DNA of 64,000 nucleotides from Actinospineispora acaciae DSM 45401 (GCF_000620785.1 NZ_JIAI01000002.1:676110-740109); one strand, 5' to 3'. Shown: positions 45,280 through 53,994, counted from the first letter of the stretch. A program made the numbers and translations. The notes: generated by a model from the letters alone, not told the origin.

Positions 45280-47134
45280 TGCCGTGCCAGATCATGAACA
45301 CCAGCAGGGTCCAGATCCGGCGGCTGTGGTCGGTCGGCCCGGTGCGGTGCTCGTCGAGCATCCGCTGCACGGCGGCCAGGTCCAGCAGGTGGTCGGTCTG
45401 GCTGTCCCGGATGATCCCGGTCGCCCAGGAGTACATCTCGTCGCGCAGCCAGTGCCGGATCGGCACCGGGAAGCCCAGCTTGCGCCGGTGCAGCACGTGC
45501 GCCGGCACGATGCCCTCCAGCGCCCGGCGCAGCGCGTACTTCGTCGTCCCCGAGCCGTCGGTACGCCCGGCGATCTTCTCCGCGAGCGGGATCTCGGCGG
45601 CCACCTCGAACACCTCGGGGTCCAGGAACGGCACCCGCAGCTCCAGCGAGTTCGCCATGGTCATCTTGTCCGCCTTGACCAGGATGTCGCCGCGCAGCCA
45701 GGTGAACAGGTCCACGTGCTGCATCCGGGCCACCGGGTCCCAACCGGCCGACTCGCGGTACCACTTCGCGGTGATGTCGGTGAACGAGCGGCGGGGGTCG
45801 TAGGTGCGCAGCACGGTGGCCAGCTCGCCGTCGCGGAAGATCCGGGCGTTGCCGTAGTAGCGGTCCTCCAGGCGCAGCGCGCCCCGGCGCAGCAGGTCCT
45901 TGCCGCGCACCCCGTCCGGAATCCTGGTCGACAGCCGGCCCATCGCGCGCCGGACCCCGCCGGGCACCTTCTCGAACGGCGCCAGCGACAGCGGCTCGCG
46001 GTAGATCGTGTACCCGCCGAACAGCTCGTCGGCGCCCTCCCCGGAGAGCACCACCTTGACGTGCTGGCGGGCCTCCCTGGCCACGAACCACAGCGGGACC
46101 AGCGCCGGGTCCGCCACCGGGTCGTCCAGGTACCAGACGATCAGCGGCAGGGCGTCCATCAGCTCGTCCGGCTTGACCGTCCGGATGACGTGGCGCACCC
46201 CGATCGCGGCGGCCGACTCGGCGGCCACGTCCACCTCGGAGTAGCCCTCCCGGTCGAAGCCGGTGGTGAAGGTGATCAGGTTCGGGTTGTGCTCCTTGGC
46301 CAGCGCCGCGATCGCGGTGGAGTCGATGCCGCCGGACAGGAACGCCCCGACCGTGACGTCCGCGCGCATGTGCTTGGCCACCGAGTCGCGCATGGCGTCC
46401 GCGACCCGCCCGTACAGCGCGTCCTTCTCGGCCGGGCTCGACACGGGTGTGGGGGAGAACACGGGCGTGAAGTACCGCTCGGTGACCGGCTCCTCGCCGG
46501 GGCGCACGGTGAACAGCGTGCCGGACTCCACCCGCCGGATCTCCCGGTGCATGGTGGCCGGCTCGGGCACGTACTGCATCAACAGGTAGTGCTGCAGCGC
46601 CGGCTCGTCCAGCGACAGCACCGGGGCCAGCTCCTGCAGGCTCTTCTTCTCGCTGGCGAACGCGGTGCCGTCCGGGCCGGTCATGGTGAACAGCGGCTTG
46701 ATGCCGAACGGGTCGCGGGCGCCGAACAGCACCTTCTCCTGGGCGTCCCAGATCAGGAACGCGAACATGCCGCGCAGCCTGGCCACCGCCGCCGGCCCCC
46801 AGTGGTGGTAGGCCGCGACGACCACCTCGCTGTCGCCGTCGGTCGCGAACTCGGCGCCGTGCTCGGCGATGAGCTGTTCGCGCAGCTCCAGGTAGTTGTA
46901 GACCTCGCCGTTGTAGACCAGCGTGTAGCGCCCGTGCGCGTAGCGCAGCGGCTGGTGCGAGCGGTCCAGGTCGATGATGGACAGCCGGTTGAAGCCGAGC
47001 ACCACGTCCTGGTCGTGCCACTCGCCGGTCTCGTCGGGGCCCCGGTGCCGCGCGCAGCGCAGCGCGCCGGTCACCTCGCTGGCCCGTGCGGGCGCGTCAG
47101 CCCGCGCCGTCAGCAGTCCCAGTAGCCCACACAC
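45218..47134 (-). CDS. asnB: Asparagine synthase (glutamine-hydrolysing)
   Basis: A 638-residue class-II amidotransferase. GTG start followed directly by Cys2, the glutaminase nucleophile after Met removal; RHRGPDETGEW, NRLSIIDLDRSHQPL and YNGEVYNYLELR complete the glutaminase domain. The synthetase domain has the PP-loop FLSGGIDSTAIAALA (about residues 268-281), FTTGFDREGYSEVD and LSGEGADELFGGY. It makes asparagine, or in related actinobacteria amidates peptidoglycan diaminopimelate (the mycobacterial neighbour Rv2201 has the same place). It diverges from ctaC across a 194-bp gap. Confidence 0.94.
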   Translation of the reverse strand: MCGLLGLLTARADAPARASEVTGALRCARHRGPDETGEWHDQDVVLGFNRLSIIDLDRSHQPLRYAHGRYTLVYNGEVYNYLELREQLIAEHGAEFATDGDSEVVVAAYHHWGPAAVARLRGMFAFLIWDAQEKVLFGARDPFGIKPLFTMTGPDGTAFASEKKSLQELAPVLSLDEPALQHYLLMQYVPEPATMHREIRRVESGTLFTVRPGEEPVTERYFTPVFSPTPVSSPAEKDALYGRVADAMRDSVAKHMRADVTVGAFLSGGIDSTAIAALAKEHNPNLITFTTGFDREGYSEVDVAAESAAAIGVRHVIRTVKPDELMDALPLIVWYLDDPVADPALVPLWFVAREARQHVKVVLSGEGADELFGGYTIYREPLSLAPFEKVPGGVRRAMGRLSTRIPDGVRGKDLLRRGALRLEDRYYGNARIFRDGELATVLRTYDPRRSFTDITAKWYRESAGWDPVARMQHVDLFTWLRGDILVKADKMTMANSLELRVPFLDPEVFEVAAEIPLAEKIAGRTDGSGTTKYALRRALEGIVPAHVLHRRKLGFPVPIRHWLRDEMYSWATGIIRDSQTDHLLDLAAVQRMLDEHRTGPTDHSRRIWTLLVFMIWHGITVERRIRPEIPEPHYPVQV

Positions 47135-47328
47135 GCGGCCGTACGCCCCTTCCAGCTCGCCGGCAGGAACCCGCAGAGTACGCCCGCCCCGTGGGGCACC
47201 TCACGTGCGGCGGGTGGGCCCCAGCGGCGCCGACGCCGCCGGCGTTCTATAGGCTGCCCGACGAGTAGTCGCTGTTCCGCCGGATGGCGGGGCGGGCGGC
47301 GGTGAACACGTGTGGGAGGCAGCGAAAG

Positions 47329-48249
47329 GTGAGGGGCACCCGGTTCGGGCGGGCGATCAAGATCGCCGGCCTGGCCGCCGTCGTGGCGGTCTCGGCGAGC
47401 GGATGTTCGTTCCAGGAAGTCATCCGCTTCGGCTGGCCGGAGGGTGTCACCCCGCAGGCCACCGAGATGCGCCACCTGTGGACCACGCTGGTGATCGCCT
47501 CGCTGGTCGTCGGCGTGATCGTCTGGGGGCTGACCGTCTGGACGGTGATCTTCCACCGCAAGCGCGGCGACGGCGAGCTGCCGACGCAGTTCCAGTACAG
47601 CCTGCCGGTGGAGATCGTCAGCGTGGTGCTGCCGACGATCATCGTGGCCGGCATCTTCGGCTACACGGTGCTGGTGCAGAACGACGTCGACAAGGCGGTC
47701 GCCAAGCCCGACGTCAAGGTCGGGGTCAACGCGTTCCAGTGGAACTGGGAGTTCACCTACCCGGAGAACCCGACCGGCCGCGACATCAGGACGCTGGGCA
47801 CCAGCGGCACCATCCCGATCCTGGTGCTGCCCACCGACCGCAGCATCGAGTTCACGCTGGACTCCAAGGACGTGATCCACTCCTTCTTCGTGCCGGAGTT
47901 CCTGTTCAAGCGGGACGTCTTCCCGGACCCGGAGAAGAACAACCAGGACAACACGTTCGTGATCGACAAGATCGAGAAGCAGGGTGCCTTCGTCGGGCGC
48001 TGCGCCGAGCTCTGCGGCAGCTACCACTCCGCGATGAACTTCGAGGTGCGCGCGCTGAGCCCGGACCTCTACGACCGCTACCTGAAGCTGCGCACCCAGA
48101 CCAACCCGATCACCGGGGTGCCGAACTCCGCGGGTGAGGCGCTGGCCGCGCTCAACTGCGGCGAGCTGTGCGCCCCGCAGGCCATCACCACCTATCCGTT
48201 CCACACCGAGCGCACCCAACGCGGCGCGTCGGTACGGACCAACAGCTGA
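47329..48249 (+). CDS. ctaC: Cytochrome c oxidase subunit II
   Basis: A 306-residue lipoprotein subunit of the aa3 oxidase. A signal peptide with lipobox VSASGC (Cys26) is followed by two helices (TTLVIASLVVGVIVWGLTVWTVIF and VEIVSVVLPTIIVAGIFGYTVLV) and an extracytoplasmic CuA domain. The CuA ligands are His in DVIHSFFVPEF and CAELCGSYHSAM (two Cys, His, Met). GTG at 47329 is chosen because GGGAGG lies upstream and longer starts add no signal-like residues. ctaF follows after 32 nt. Subunit I (ctaD) is not in the window. Confidence 0.96.
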   Translation: MRGTRFGRAIKIAGLAAVVAVSASGCSFQEVIRFGWPEGVTPQATEMRHLWTTLVIASLVVGVIVWGLTVWTVIFHRKRGDGELPTQFQYSLPVEIVSVVLPTIIVAGIFGYTVLVQNDVDKAVAKPDVKVGVNAFQWNWEFTYPENPTGRDIRTLGTSGTIPILVLPTDRSIEFTLDSKDVIHSFFVPEFLFKRDVFPDPEKNNQDNTFVIDKIEKQGAFVGRCAELCGSYHSAMNFEVRALSPDLYDRYLKLRTQTNPITGVPNSAGEALAALNCGELCAPQAITTYPFHTERTQRGASVRTNS

Positions 48250-48281
48250 GGCTTGGGCAGCCCGGAAAGGATGGCGGTGCA

Positions 48282-48680
48282 ATGAAGGTCGAGTCACGCA
48301 TCTTCGAGATCTGCACGGTGTTCTTCTTCGTCTGCGCCGTGGTGTACTGGCTGCTCTCCTACGAGCCGGTCGGCATCGTCGGCCTGACCCTCACCGGCGG
48401 CCTCTCGCTGATCATCGGCACCTACTTCCGGTTCGTGTCCCGCCGGCTGGAGGGGCGCCCGGAGGACAATCCGGAGGCCGAGGTCGCCGACGGCGCCGGC
48501 GACATGGGGTTCTTCAGCCCGGGCAGCTACTGGCCGATCGGGGTGGCCTTCGCCGTCGCGATGGCCGGGGTCAGCGTCGCCTACTGGCTGCCATGGGCCA
48601 TCGTCATCTCCGGGGTGGTCCTCCTGATCATGGTGGGTGGCCTGCTCTTCGAGTATCACCTACCGCCGTCCGGGCACTAG
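48282..48680 (+). CDS. ctaF: Cytochrome c oxidase subunit IV, actinobacterial
   Basis: A 132-residue membrane protein with four helices: FEICTVFFFVCAVVYWLLS, IVGLTLTGGLSLIIGTYFRFV, GSYWPIGVAFAVAMAGVSVAYW and AIVISGVVLLIMVGGLLFEY. It is the actinobacteria-specific subunit found with ctaC in the bcc-aa3 supercomplex. ATG start, preceded by GGAAAGG at about 14 nt. Co-transcribed with ctaC; the hairpin overlapping its stop may end the unit. Confidence 0.95.
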   Translation: MKVESRIFEICTVFFFVCAVVYWLLSYEPVGIVGLTLTGGLSLIIGTYFRFVSRRLEGRPEDNPEAEVADGAGDMGFFSPGSYWPIGVAFAVAMAGVSVAYWLPWAIVISGVVLLIMVGGLLFEYHLPPSGH

Positions 48681-48703
48681 ATCACCAGGCCTGGGGGTGA
48701 TCT
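48679..48703. terminator. Hairpin overlapping the ctaF stop and GNAT start
   Basis: AGATCACC (48679-48686) pairs with GGTGATCT (48696-48703), with inner AGG-CCT pairing. The stem covers the last two bases of the ctaF stop and the GNAT GTG at 48697. It could attenuate read-through or hide the GNAT start codon. No T-tract. Confidence 0.4.
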
Positions 48704-49227
48704 CCAGCCCTCGGCTCATCCTGCGAACGCTCACCGCCGCCGAGGCGGAGCGAGCGCTGGACGGGCCCGCGTCGGACCGTCCGGGTTTCGCGGACGGTTA
48801 TCCGTCCACGTTCGCCACCGAAGTGCTCCGCCTGGTGGCCCTGTATCCGGCGACCGATCACAACCTCGGCGGCGGCATGCCGGACCTGGGGCCGTGGCTG
48901 GTCGAGCGGCGCTCCGACAACGCGATCATCGGGACGGTCAGCTGCGCGCGGATGACCGACCCTTCGGCGGTCACCGTCGGCTACGACCTGGCGCCGTCCT
49001 GCTGGGGTGAGGGCTACGCCACCGAGGCGCTCACCGCGGTGGTCGCGCACCTGCTCAGCGTGCCGGCGGTGTGGCGGGTGTGCGCCGAGGCGCGCGCCGA
49101 CCACCTGGCCAGCCGGCGGGTGATGGAGAAGTCGGGGCTGCGCTGGATGCGCGACGAGGTGGTCGAGCACGACGGCAGGGACGTCAAGCTCGCGCACTAC
49201 GCGATCGACCGCCCCGGCCCGCTCTAG
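48697..49227 (+). CDS. GNAT-family N-acetyltransferase (RimJ/RimL-like)
   Basis: A 176-residue acetyltransferase. ISSPRLILRTLTAAEAERAL opens the fold, GPWLVERRSDNAIIGTVSC covers beta strands 2-3, and the acetyl-CoA loop is APSCWGEGYATEALTAVV, a Q/RxxGxG/A variant reading WGEGYA. VMEKSGLRWMRDE and VKLAHYAIDR end the domain. The GTG at 48697 is favoured because the fold begins immediately; it is inside a hairpin. Substrate unknown. Confidence 0.85.
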   Translation: MISSPRLILRTLTAAEAERALDGPASDRPGFADGYPSTFATEVLRLVALYPATDHNLGGGMPDLGPWLVERRSDNAIIGTVSCARMTDPSAVTVGYDLAPSCWGEGYATEALTAVVAHLLSVPAVWRVCAEARADHLASRRVMEKSGLRWMRDEVVEHDGRDVKLAHYAIDRPGPL

Positions 49228-49237
49228 GGCCGGTGGG

Positions 49238-49600
49238 TCACGGCGGCCACGAGGCGAGCGGGTGCGGGTCCGGAGGGGTGTCCTCATCGGAGCGTCCGCC
49301 CCCGAGCACGGCGGCGCCGGTGGTGTAGAGCAGGCGGCTGCCGCTGTCGACCAGCGCCCGCGCGCCGGGCAGGTCCGCGTCGCCGAGCGGGGCGCCGGCG
49401 TGCACGACCAGGTCGTACCCGGCGGCCGCGGTGGTCAGCGAGGGCGGGTCGAGCAGGTCGCCGGCCACCGTCGGGTACGCGTCCGGGAGCGGGCGGCCGC
49501 CGGGGCGGTGCAGGGCGGCGACGTCGTGGCCGGCCGCCGTGAGGGCCGAGGCCGCGCGCGAGCCGATGTAGCCGGTGGCGCCGATGACGAGGACCTTCAT
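49238..49600 (-). pseudogene. Truncated NAD-dependent epimerase/NmrA-like gene
   Basis: A 120-residue frame with an intact Rossmann start (MKVLVIGATGYIGSRAASALTAAGHDVAALHRP) and continuing to LLYTTGAAVLGGGRSDEDTPP, where extended-SDR proteins of ~280 residues would carry on to the substrate domain. The frame stops after LASWPP, so the C-terminal half is missing; the downstream sequence is the convergent GNAT gene. Its ATG overlaps the stop of the Gfo/Idh gene as ATGA. Either a decayed gene or a minimal NAD-binding protein; decay is more likely. Confidence 0.6.
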
Positions 49601-50739
49601 GCGGGTACGACCTCCGTGGTGAGCAGCTGCGTCGTGCCGGTCTCGGCGGCCCGCGCGATCGCCTCGAGCGTGCGCTGGATCCGGGCCGCGGTGTGGAACG
49701 TGGGCAGCTCGGCCGGGCCGCCGTCGAGTGCGCGGCCGAGCAAGCGGTAGAGGCCGGCGACGTTCGCGGCCGGGTCGTCCGGAACACCCGGGGGCGCGAC
49801 CCGGTACCGCTCCGGGACGGCCAGCTCTCCCGGCGTGCCGCCGGCCGGCGCGAACCGGACCCGCCAGGACGCCCAGTTGCTGTAGTGGCCGGGGCTCGCG
49901 GGCGTGACCGTCAGCGTGCCCTCGGTGCCGGTGAGCCGCAGGTGAAAGCCGTCCGGGGCGGAGCCGTTGCCGCCCTGCAGGGTGATCGAGGCGACCGCGC
50001 CGCCGGCGAACCGCCCGGCGACGGCCACCTGGCCGGCGACCTCGTTCGCGACCGCCTCGCCGGTCTCCACGCCGGTCTCCACGAGGCGCACCCGATCGTG
50101 CCGGTTCGCGGTCACGGCGGCGACCTCGGCCAGCTCGCCGGCGACCAGCTCGACGGCCGCGACCGTGTGGCCGACCATGATCGTGAGCACGTCGTTGGCG
50201 GTGCCGGCCGCCGTGCCCCAGGCCAGGTCGCGGAGGATCCGGCTGCCGCCGAGCGGATCGGCGCCGCCCGTGAACGCGACCGACTCCACCGCTCCGAGGC
50301 GCCCCTGCCTGACCAGGTCGCGGACGAAGCGGGCGCCGGGGGAGGCGTACACCTGCAGGCCGATCGCGTGCCGCACGCCGGCCGCGTCCGCCTTCGCGGC
50401 CAGCTCGGCCGCCTCGCCGGCGGTGACCGTGAGCGGCCACTCGACGAGCACGTGCTTGCCGGCGTCGAGCGCGGCCCGGACGGCCGGCGCGTGGTCGGGC
50501 GCCTTCACCGACACGACGACGAGGTCGACGTCGGGGTGGTTGGCCAGGGCGGGGGCGCCGGCGAAGGCGTGCCGCGCCCCGAACGCGTCGGCGGCCGCTC
50601 TGGCGCTCGCTTCGCGCGTCGTGGCGACCGCCACGAGCTCGTACTCGTCGAGCCCGGCCAGCGCCGGCACGTGCGCCGAGGCGGCCCACCCGCGCGTCGC
50701 GCTGGCGCCGACGATCCCGACCCGGATCCTGTCGGTCAT
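49597..50739 (-). CDS. Gfo/Idh/MocA-family oxidoreductase
   Basis: A 380-residue NAD(P)-dependent dehydrogenase of the sugar/inositol dehydrogenase type. RVGIVGASATRGWAASAHVPAL is the Rossmann motif, VDLVVVSVKAPDHAPAVRAALDAGKHVLVEWPLT contains the EKP-type motif as EWP (Lys replaced by Trp), and the C-terminal beta domain has FHLRLTGTEGTLTV. Loss of that conserved Lys may reduce catalysis. It resembles yeast GAL80/galactose-dehydrogenase-like members. ATG start; a TetR gene is divergent across a palindrome only 12 nt from this start. Confidence 0.88.
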   Translation of the reverse strand: MTDRIRVGIVGASATRGWAASAHVPALAGLDEYELVAVATTREASARAAADAFGARHAFAGAPALANHPDVDLVVVSVKAPDHAPAVRAALDAGKHVLVEWPLTVTAGEAAELAAKADAAGVRHAIGLQVYASPGARFVRDLVRQGRLGAVESVAFTGGADPLGGSRILRDLAWGTAAGTANDVLTIMVGHTVAAVELVAGELAEVAAVTANRHDRVRLVETGVETGEAVANEVAGQVAVAGRFAGGAVASITLQGGNGSAPDGFHLRLTGTEGTLTVTPASPGHYSNWASWRVRFAPAGGTPGELAVPERYRVAPPGVPDDPAANVAGLYRLLGRALDGGPAELPTFHTAARIQRTLEAIARAAETGTTQLLTTEVVPA

Positions 50740-50750
50740 GGCTGTCCCTT

Positions 50751-50780
50751 CTAGTTTTGTATCTGCCGGTACGAAACTAG
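50751..50780. promoter_or_regulatory. Candidate TetR operator
   Basis: CTAGTTTTGTA and TACGAAACTAG form an inverted repeat (10 of 11 pairs) with an 8-bp spacer. It lies 12-41 nt upstream of the Gfo/Idh gene and 68 nt upstream of the divergent TetR gene. A likely repressor target for both. Confidence 0.6.
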
Positions 50781-50847
50781 CGATGTCCGATCGGGCCGGT
50801 CAAGGGGGTAACGTACCGAGAGGTAAAAAACTGGGGAGGGTTACGCG

Positions 50848-51435
50848 ATGGCCGGTGGGCGGCCGCGCGCGTTCGACGAGGACGCCGCGCTGGACCGGGC
50901 GCTGGAGGTGTTCTGGCGCCAGGGGTACGAGGGCACGGCGCTGTCCGACCTCACCGAGGCGATGGGAATCAACCGGCCCAGCCTCTACGGCGCCTTCGGC
51001 AACAAGGAGGCGCTGTTCCGCCGGGTGCTGGACCGCTACATCGACGGGCCGGGCGGGTTCGCCGCCGCCGCGCTGGCCGAGCCGCGCGCCCGGGACGTGG
51101 TCGAGCGGATCCTGACCGGGGCGGTGGGGCTGACCACCGACTCGGGGCACCCGGGGTGCCTGAGCGTGCACAACGTGCAGGCCTGCGGCACGGACTGCGA
51201 GCCGGTGCGCAAGGCGGTGGTCGACCGCCGCACCGCCGCGTGGGCCGCGCTCCGGGAGCGGCTGGAGCGGGCGCGGGACGAGCGCGATCTGCCCCGCGAC
51301 GCCGACCCGGCCGCCCTGGCCCGGTACGTCCTCACGGTCTCCGACGGCATCGCCACCCAGGCGGCCAGCGGCGCCACCCCCGATGACCTGCGGAGGGTCG
51401 TCGACATCGCGCTGGCGGCCTGGCCGTACGGGTAA
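50848..51435 (+). CDS. TetR-family regulator
   Basis: A 195-residue repressor: GGRPRAFDEDAALDRALEVFWRQGYEGTALSDLTEAMGINRPSLYGAFGNKEALFRRVL (residues ~3-62) is the DNA-binding domain of the AcrR/NemR-like group. GHPGCLSVHNVQACGTDCEPVRK supplies three closely spaced Cys (about residues 108, 116 and 120) that could sense electrophiles. ATG with GGGGAGGG upstream. It probably controls itself and the divergent Gfo/Idh gene through the 50751-50780 palindrome. Confidence 0.9.
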   Translation: MAGGRPRAFDEDAALDRALEVFWRQGYEGTALSDLTEAMGINRPSLYGAFGNKEALFRRVLDRYIDGPGGFAAAALAEPRARDVVERILTGAVGLTTDSGHPGCLSVHNVQACGTDCEPVRKAVVDRRTAAWAALRERLERARDERDLPRDADPAALARYVLTVSDGIATQAASGATPDDLRRVVDIALAAWPYG

Positions 51436-51438
51436 CGG

Positions 51439-52098
51439 TCAGGCCCGGGTGGCGAGGCCGAACAGGGTCACCAGCTCGCGGGCGTACGCGGGGAGGTCCA
51501 GCTCGGGCTTGGTGCGCAGCAGGAACGGCAGCCGGTCCAGCGAGCGCTGGATGGTCGCGGCCATCACGAACGTGTCGAAGCTCCGGAACTCCCCGCCGGC
51601 CTGGCCTCGGCGCAGGATGTCCTGGATGTGGCCGAGCACGCCACGGTCGGTGTCGGCGTCGTACGCGGCGTCGTGACCCTCCTCGTCGTGCAGCGCCGCG
51701 AAGATCGACTGCAGCGCGCGCATCCGGGTGCGGTGGGCGTCCACGAAGGCGACCACGCCGGTGAGGTAGGCGCGCAGTTGGTCGGCGGCGGTGCCGGTGG
51801 GTGGGCTCGGCGGCGCGCCGGGTGGCTGGTTGATCGGGCGGCTGGCCGGCTCCACGTCCGCCCGGGCGAGCAGGAACCTGTCGATCGAGGCGTACACGTC
51901 GGCCACCACGGCCTTGACCAGCTCGTCCTTGCCGGCGAAGTGGTAGGAGATGAGCCGGGTGCTGCTCAGGCCGCCGCGCTCGGCGATCCGGGCGAACGTG
52001 GTGCGGCGGTAGCCGAGGGCGGCGATGGTCTCGATCGTGGCGGCGATGATCTGCGCGCGCCGGGCCGTCGCCGCGGCGGTCGGTTCGGGTGCGGACAC
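51439..52098 (-). CDS. TetR-family regulator
   Basis: A 219-residue repressor. AQIIAATIETIAALGYRRTTFARIAERGGLSSTRLISYHFAGKDELVKAVV (residues ~16-66) is the DNA-binding domain. A Pro-rich segment (PINQPPGAPPSPPTG) precedes the ligand domain, with FVDAHRTRMRALQSIFAAL. GTG at 52098 is chosen since the domain begins soon after. It is divergent from a membrane protein gene with a TTACT/AGTAA operator in the 63-bp gap, and tail to tail with the preceding TetR gene (3-bp gap). Confidence 0.9.
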   Translation of the reverse strand: MSAPEPTAAATARRAQIIAATIETIAALGYRRTTFARIAERGGLSSTRLISYHFAGKDELVKAVVADVYASIDRFLLARADVEPASRPINQPPGAPPSPPTGTAADQLRAYLTGVVAFVDAHRTRMRALQSIFAALHDEEGHDAAYDADTDRGVLGHIQDILRRGQAGGEFRSFDTFVMAATIQRSLDRLPFLLRTKPELDLPAYARELVTLFGLATRA

Positions 52099-52135
52099 GG
52101 GGTGGCTTCCGTCGGAGGGGTCGGTTGCGAGCGAT

Positions 52136-52151
52136 TTACTCAGCCAAGTAA
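52136..52151. promoter_or_regulatory. Candidate TetR operator (TTACT-N6-AGTAA)
   Basis: TTACTCAGCCAAGTAA, 12 of 16 positions symmetric, in the short divergent gap between the TetR gene and the membrane protein gene. The pattern resembles TTACTTGG-type operators of actinobacterial TetR repressors. Confidence 0.6.
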
Positions 52152-52161
52152 GTTCGCCGCG

Positions 52162-53211
52162 GTGAGCATAACCGAGCACCGACCGACGGCCGGCAACCGG
52201 AAGGCGGCGTGGGCGTTGGTCGTCCTCGCGCCGGTCAGCGCGGAGGTGACGTTCAGCGGCGTGACGATGCCGGCCATGTGGCTGCTGCTGCCGGCGCTGG
52301 TGGTGATGTACGGCGCGGGCGTGCTGTTGCTGCGTGAGCTGGTCGTCCGGTTCGGCGGGGGATGGCCCAGCCTGGTGGTGGCGGGGCTGGTCTACGAGCT
52401 GGTCGAGGACGGCATCGGCCTGCAGGCGCTGACCAGCCCGAAGCTGTACAACGCGGCCGACTGGGGGCCGAGGGTCCTCGGGTTCAACACCACGTACTGG
52501 GAGTCGCAGATCGGGTACCACGTCGTGTTCAGCGTGCTCATCCCGGTGCTGCTCGCCGACCTGCTCTTTCCCGGTCATCGTGGCCGTCCGTACTTGCGGC
52601 GCGGTGGCCTGGTCATGGCCGGGGTCGGGGCGGTCGTCGGGGTAGCGCTGTTGCGGGTGGGGATCGCCGGTACCGAGGATCCCGGCTACCAGGCACCGCT
52701 GCCGGTGGTGCTCGGGATCCTGGTGGCGGTCGCGGTGCTCCTGGTCGTCGCGCTGCGGGTGCTGCCGGGCGGGGTTCGCGGGCCGGTGCCGGCGGGCCAC
52801 GCGCCCCGGCCGGCCGTGGTGGCGCTCGTCGCGGGGGCGGCGTGCGCGTGCTTCCTCGGCCTGCTGATGCCGGCCGGCCTGCCGCCCGACGGGCCGGCGA
52901 TCGGCAGCGGCGGGTGGGTGCTCGTTCCGATGGCGCTGGCCGCCGTCGTCGCGGTCGGTACCGGGGTGGCGGTCCGCCGGTGGTTCACGGCGCCCAACTG
53001 GTCGGACGGCTACCGGGTCTGGCTGGCCGGCGGTGCCCTGATCGGCCGCACGCTCTACGTGGTGGTCACCGCCCCGGCGGCGAACGACTACCGGTGGGGG
53101 CCGGCCGGCGTCGCGATCGGCATCGGGACGGTGATGATCGCGGCCATGGCGTACCTGCTGGCCCGCCTGTCCCGCCGCGTCACGGCCGGTTCAGGCCGCG
53201 GCCTGCAGTAG
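52162..53211 (+). CDS. Polytopic membrane protein of unknown function
   Basis: A 349-residue membrane protein with about nine helices (e.g. PAMWLLLPALVVMYGAGVLLLRELVV, VVFSVLIPVLLADLLF, GGLVMAGVGAVVGVALLRV, VVLGILVAVAVLLVVALRVL, VVALVAGAACACFLGLLMPAG, VGIGTVMIAAMAYLLARL-like tail). A loop after helix 3 carries YELVEDGIGLQALTSPKLYNAADWGPRVLGFNTTYWESQ in sections, rich in aromatic and acidic residues. GTG at 52162. Likely the target of the divergent TetR repressor, hence possibly a transporter or resistance protein. The 3' end overlaps the LuxR gene by 21 bp. Confidence 0.75.
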   Translation: MSITEHRPTAGNRKAAWALVVLAPVSAEVTFSGVTMPAMWLLLPALVVMYGAGVLLLRELVVRFGGGWPSLVVAGLVYELVEDGIGLQALTSPKLYNAADWGPRVLGFNTTYWESQIGYHVVFSVLIPVLLADLLFPGHRGRPYLRRGGLVMAGVGAVVGVALLRVGIAGTEDPGYQAPLPVVLGILVAVAVLLVVALRVLPGGVRGPVPAGHAPRPAVVALVAGAACACFLGLLMPAGLPPDGPAIGSGGWVLVPMALAAVVAVGTGVAVRRWFTAPNWSDGYRVWLAGGALIGRTLYVVVTAPAANDYRWGPAGVAIGIGTVMIAAMAYLLARLSRRVTAGSGRGLQ

Positions 53212-53994
53212 CGCCATCAGGCTGGTGCGGTTGGTCACGCCGAGCTTGCGGTAGACGTTCTGCAGGTGCTTGTGCACCGTGCGCGGGCTGATGGCCAGGC
53301 TGCGGGCGATCTCCCGGTCGGTCAGGCCGCCGGCCAGCCTGTCGCACACCGTGCGCTCGGCCGGGGTGAGGCCGGGCAGCGCCGCCCGGGCGGCGGCCAG
53401 GTCGTTCACGTGCCGTTCCAGCAGCCGAGCGGAGGCGGCCAGCTCGGCGAGCCGGGCGTTGCGGTCCATCGCCTGCGCGACATGCGGGGCGATCAGTTCG
53501 AGGATGGCCCGGTCGCGCGCGGAGAAGCCGCGCCGGGAGCGGTTGAACGTGAGGTTCGTTCCGTACCGGGGATCCAGGCTGACCAGGCACATCAGCTGGT
53601 CGAGCGTGCCTCGGGCGGCGTAGAAGTCGACGAACAGCGGCAGCCGGCGCAGCTCGGCCGGCGCGGCCAGGTCGGACAGCGCGATGGGGCTGCCCAGCAT
53701 CAGCTTGCCCGAGCGGTAGGCGGCCAGGCCCGGGTGCTGGTCGAACACCGCGTGGAAGTCCGAGGAGCCGCTGATGTTCTGCTCGGCCGGTACCACGGCC
53801 GCCGCCACCAGCCGCTCGGAGCGGTGGTCCACCCTGGTGTAGGCCGTCACGTCGGCGCCGACCAGGCGGCCCAGCTCGGCCAGCACCTCCACGGGCGGCG
53901 CGGTGCCGGGCCCGGTCGGCTCGGAGTTGAGCGCGTACACCAGGTCCAGCACCCGCCGCAGGTCCTTCGACCCGACCGTATGCATACCGGCCAT
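53191..53994 (-). CDS. LuxR-family regulator with N-terminal sensor domain
   Basis: A 267-residue regulator. The last ~65 residues are a LuxR/FixJ helix-turn-helix: LTPAERTVCDRLAGGLTDREIARSLAISPRTVHKHLQNVYRKLGVTNRTSLM. The N-terminal ~190 residues look like a GAF-type sensor (VGADVTAYTRVDHRSERLVAAAVVP, DQHPGLAAYRSGKLMLGSPIALSDL). It is not a two-component receiver, lacking the phospho-Asp. ATG start; an alternative Met lies three residues on. No clear target: it is convergent with the membrane protein gene and behind an EamA exporter. Confidence 0.88.
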   Translation of the reverse strand: MAGMHTVGSKDLRRVLDLVYALNSEPTGPGTAPPVEVLAELGRLVGADVTAYTRVDHRSERLVAAAVVPAEQNISGSSDFHAVFDQHPGLAAYRSGKLMLGSPIALSDLAAPAELRRLPLFVDFYAARGTLDQLMCLVSLDPRYGTNLTFNRSRRGFSARDRAILELIAPHVAQAMDRNARLAELAASARLLERHVNDLAAARAALPGLTPAERTVCDRLAGGLTDREIARSLAISPRTVHKHLQNVYRKLGVTNRTSLMALLQAAA

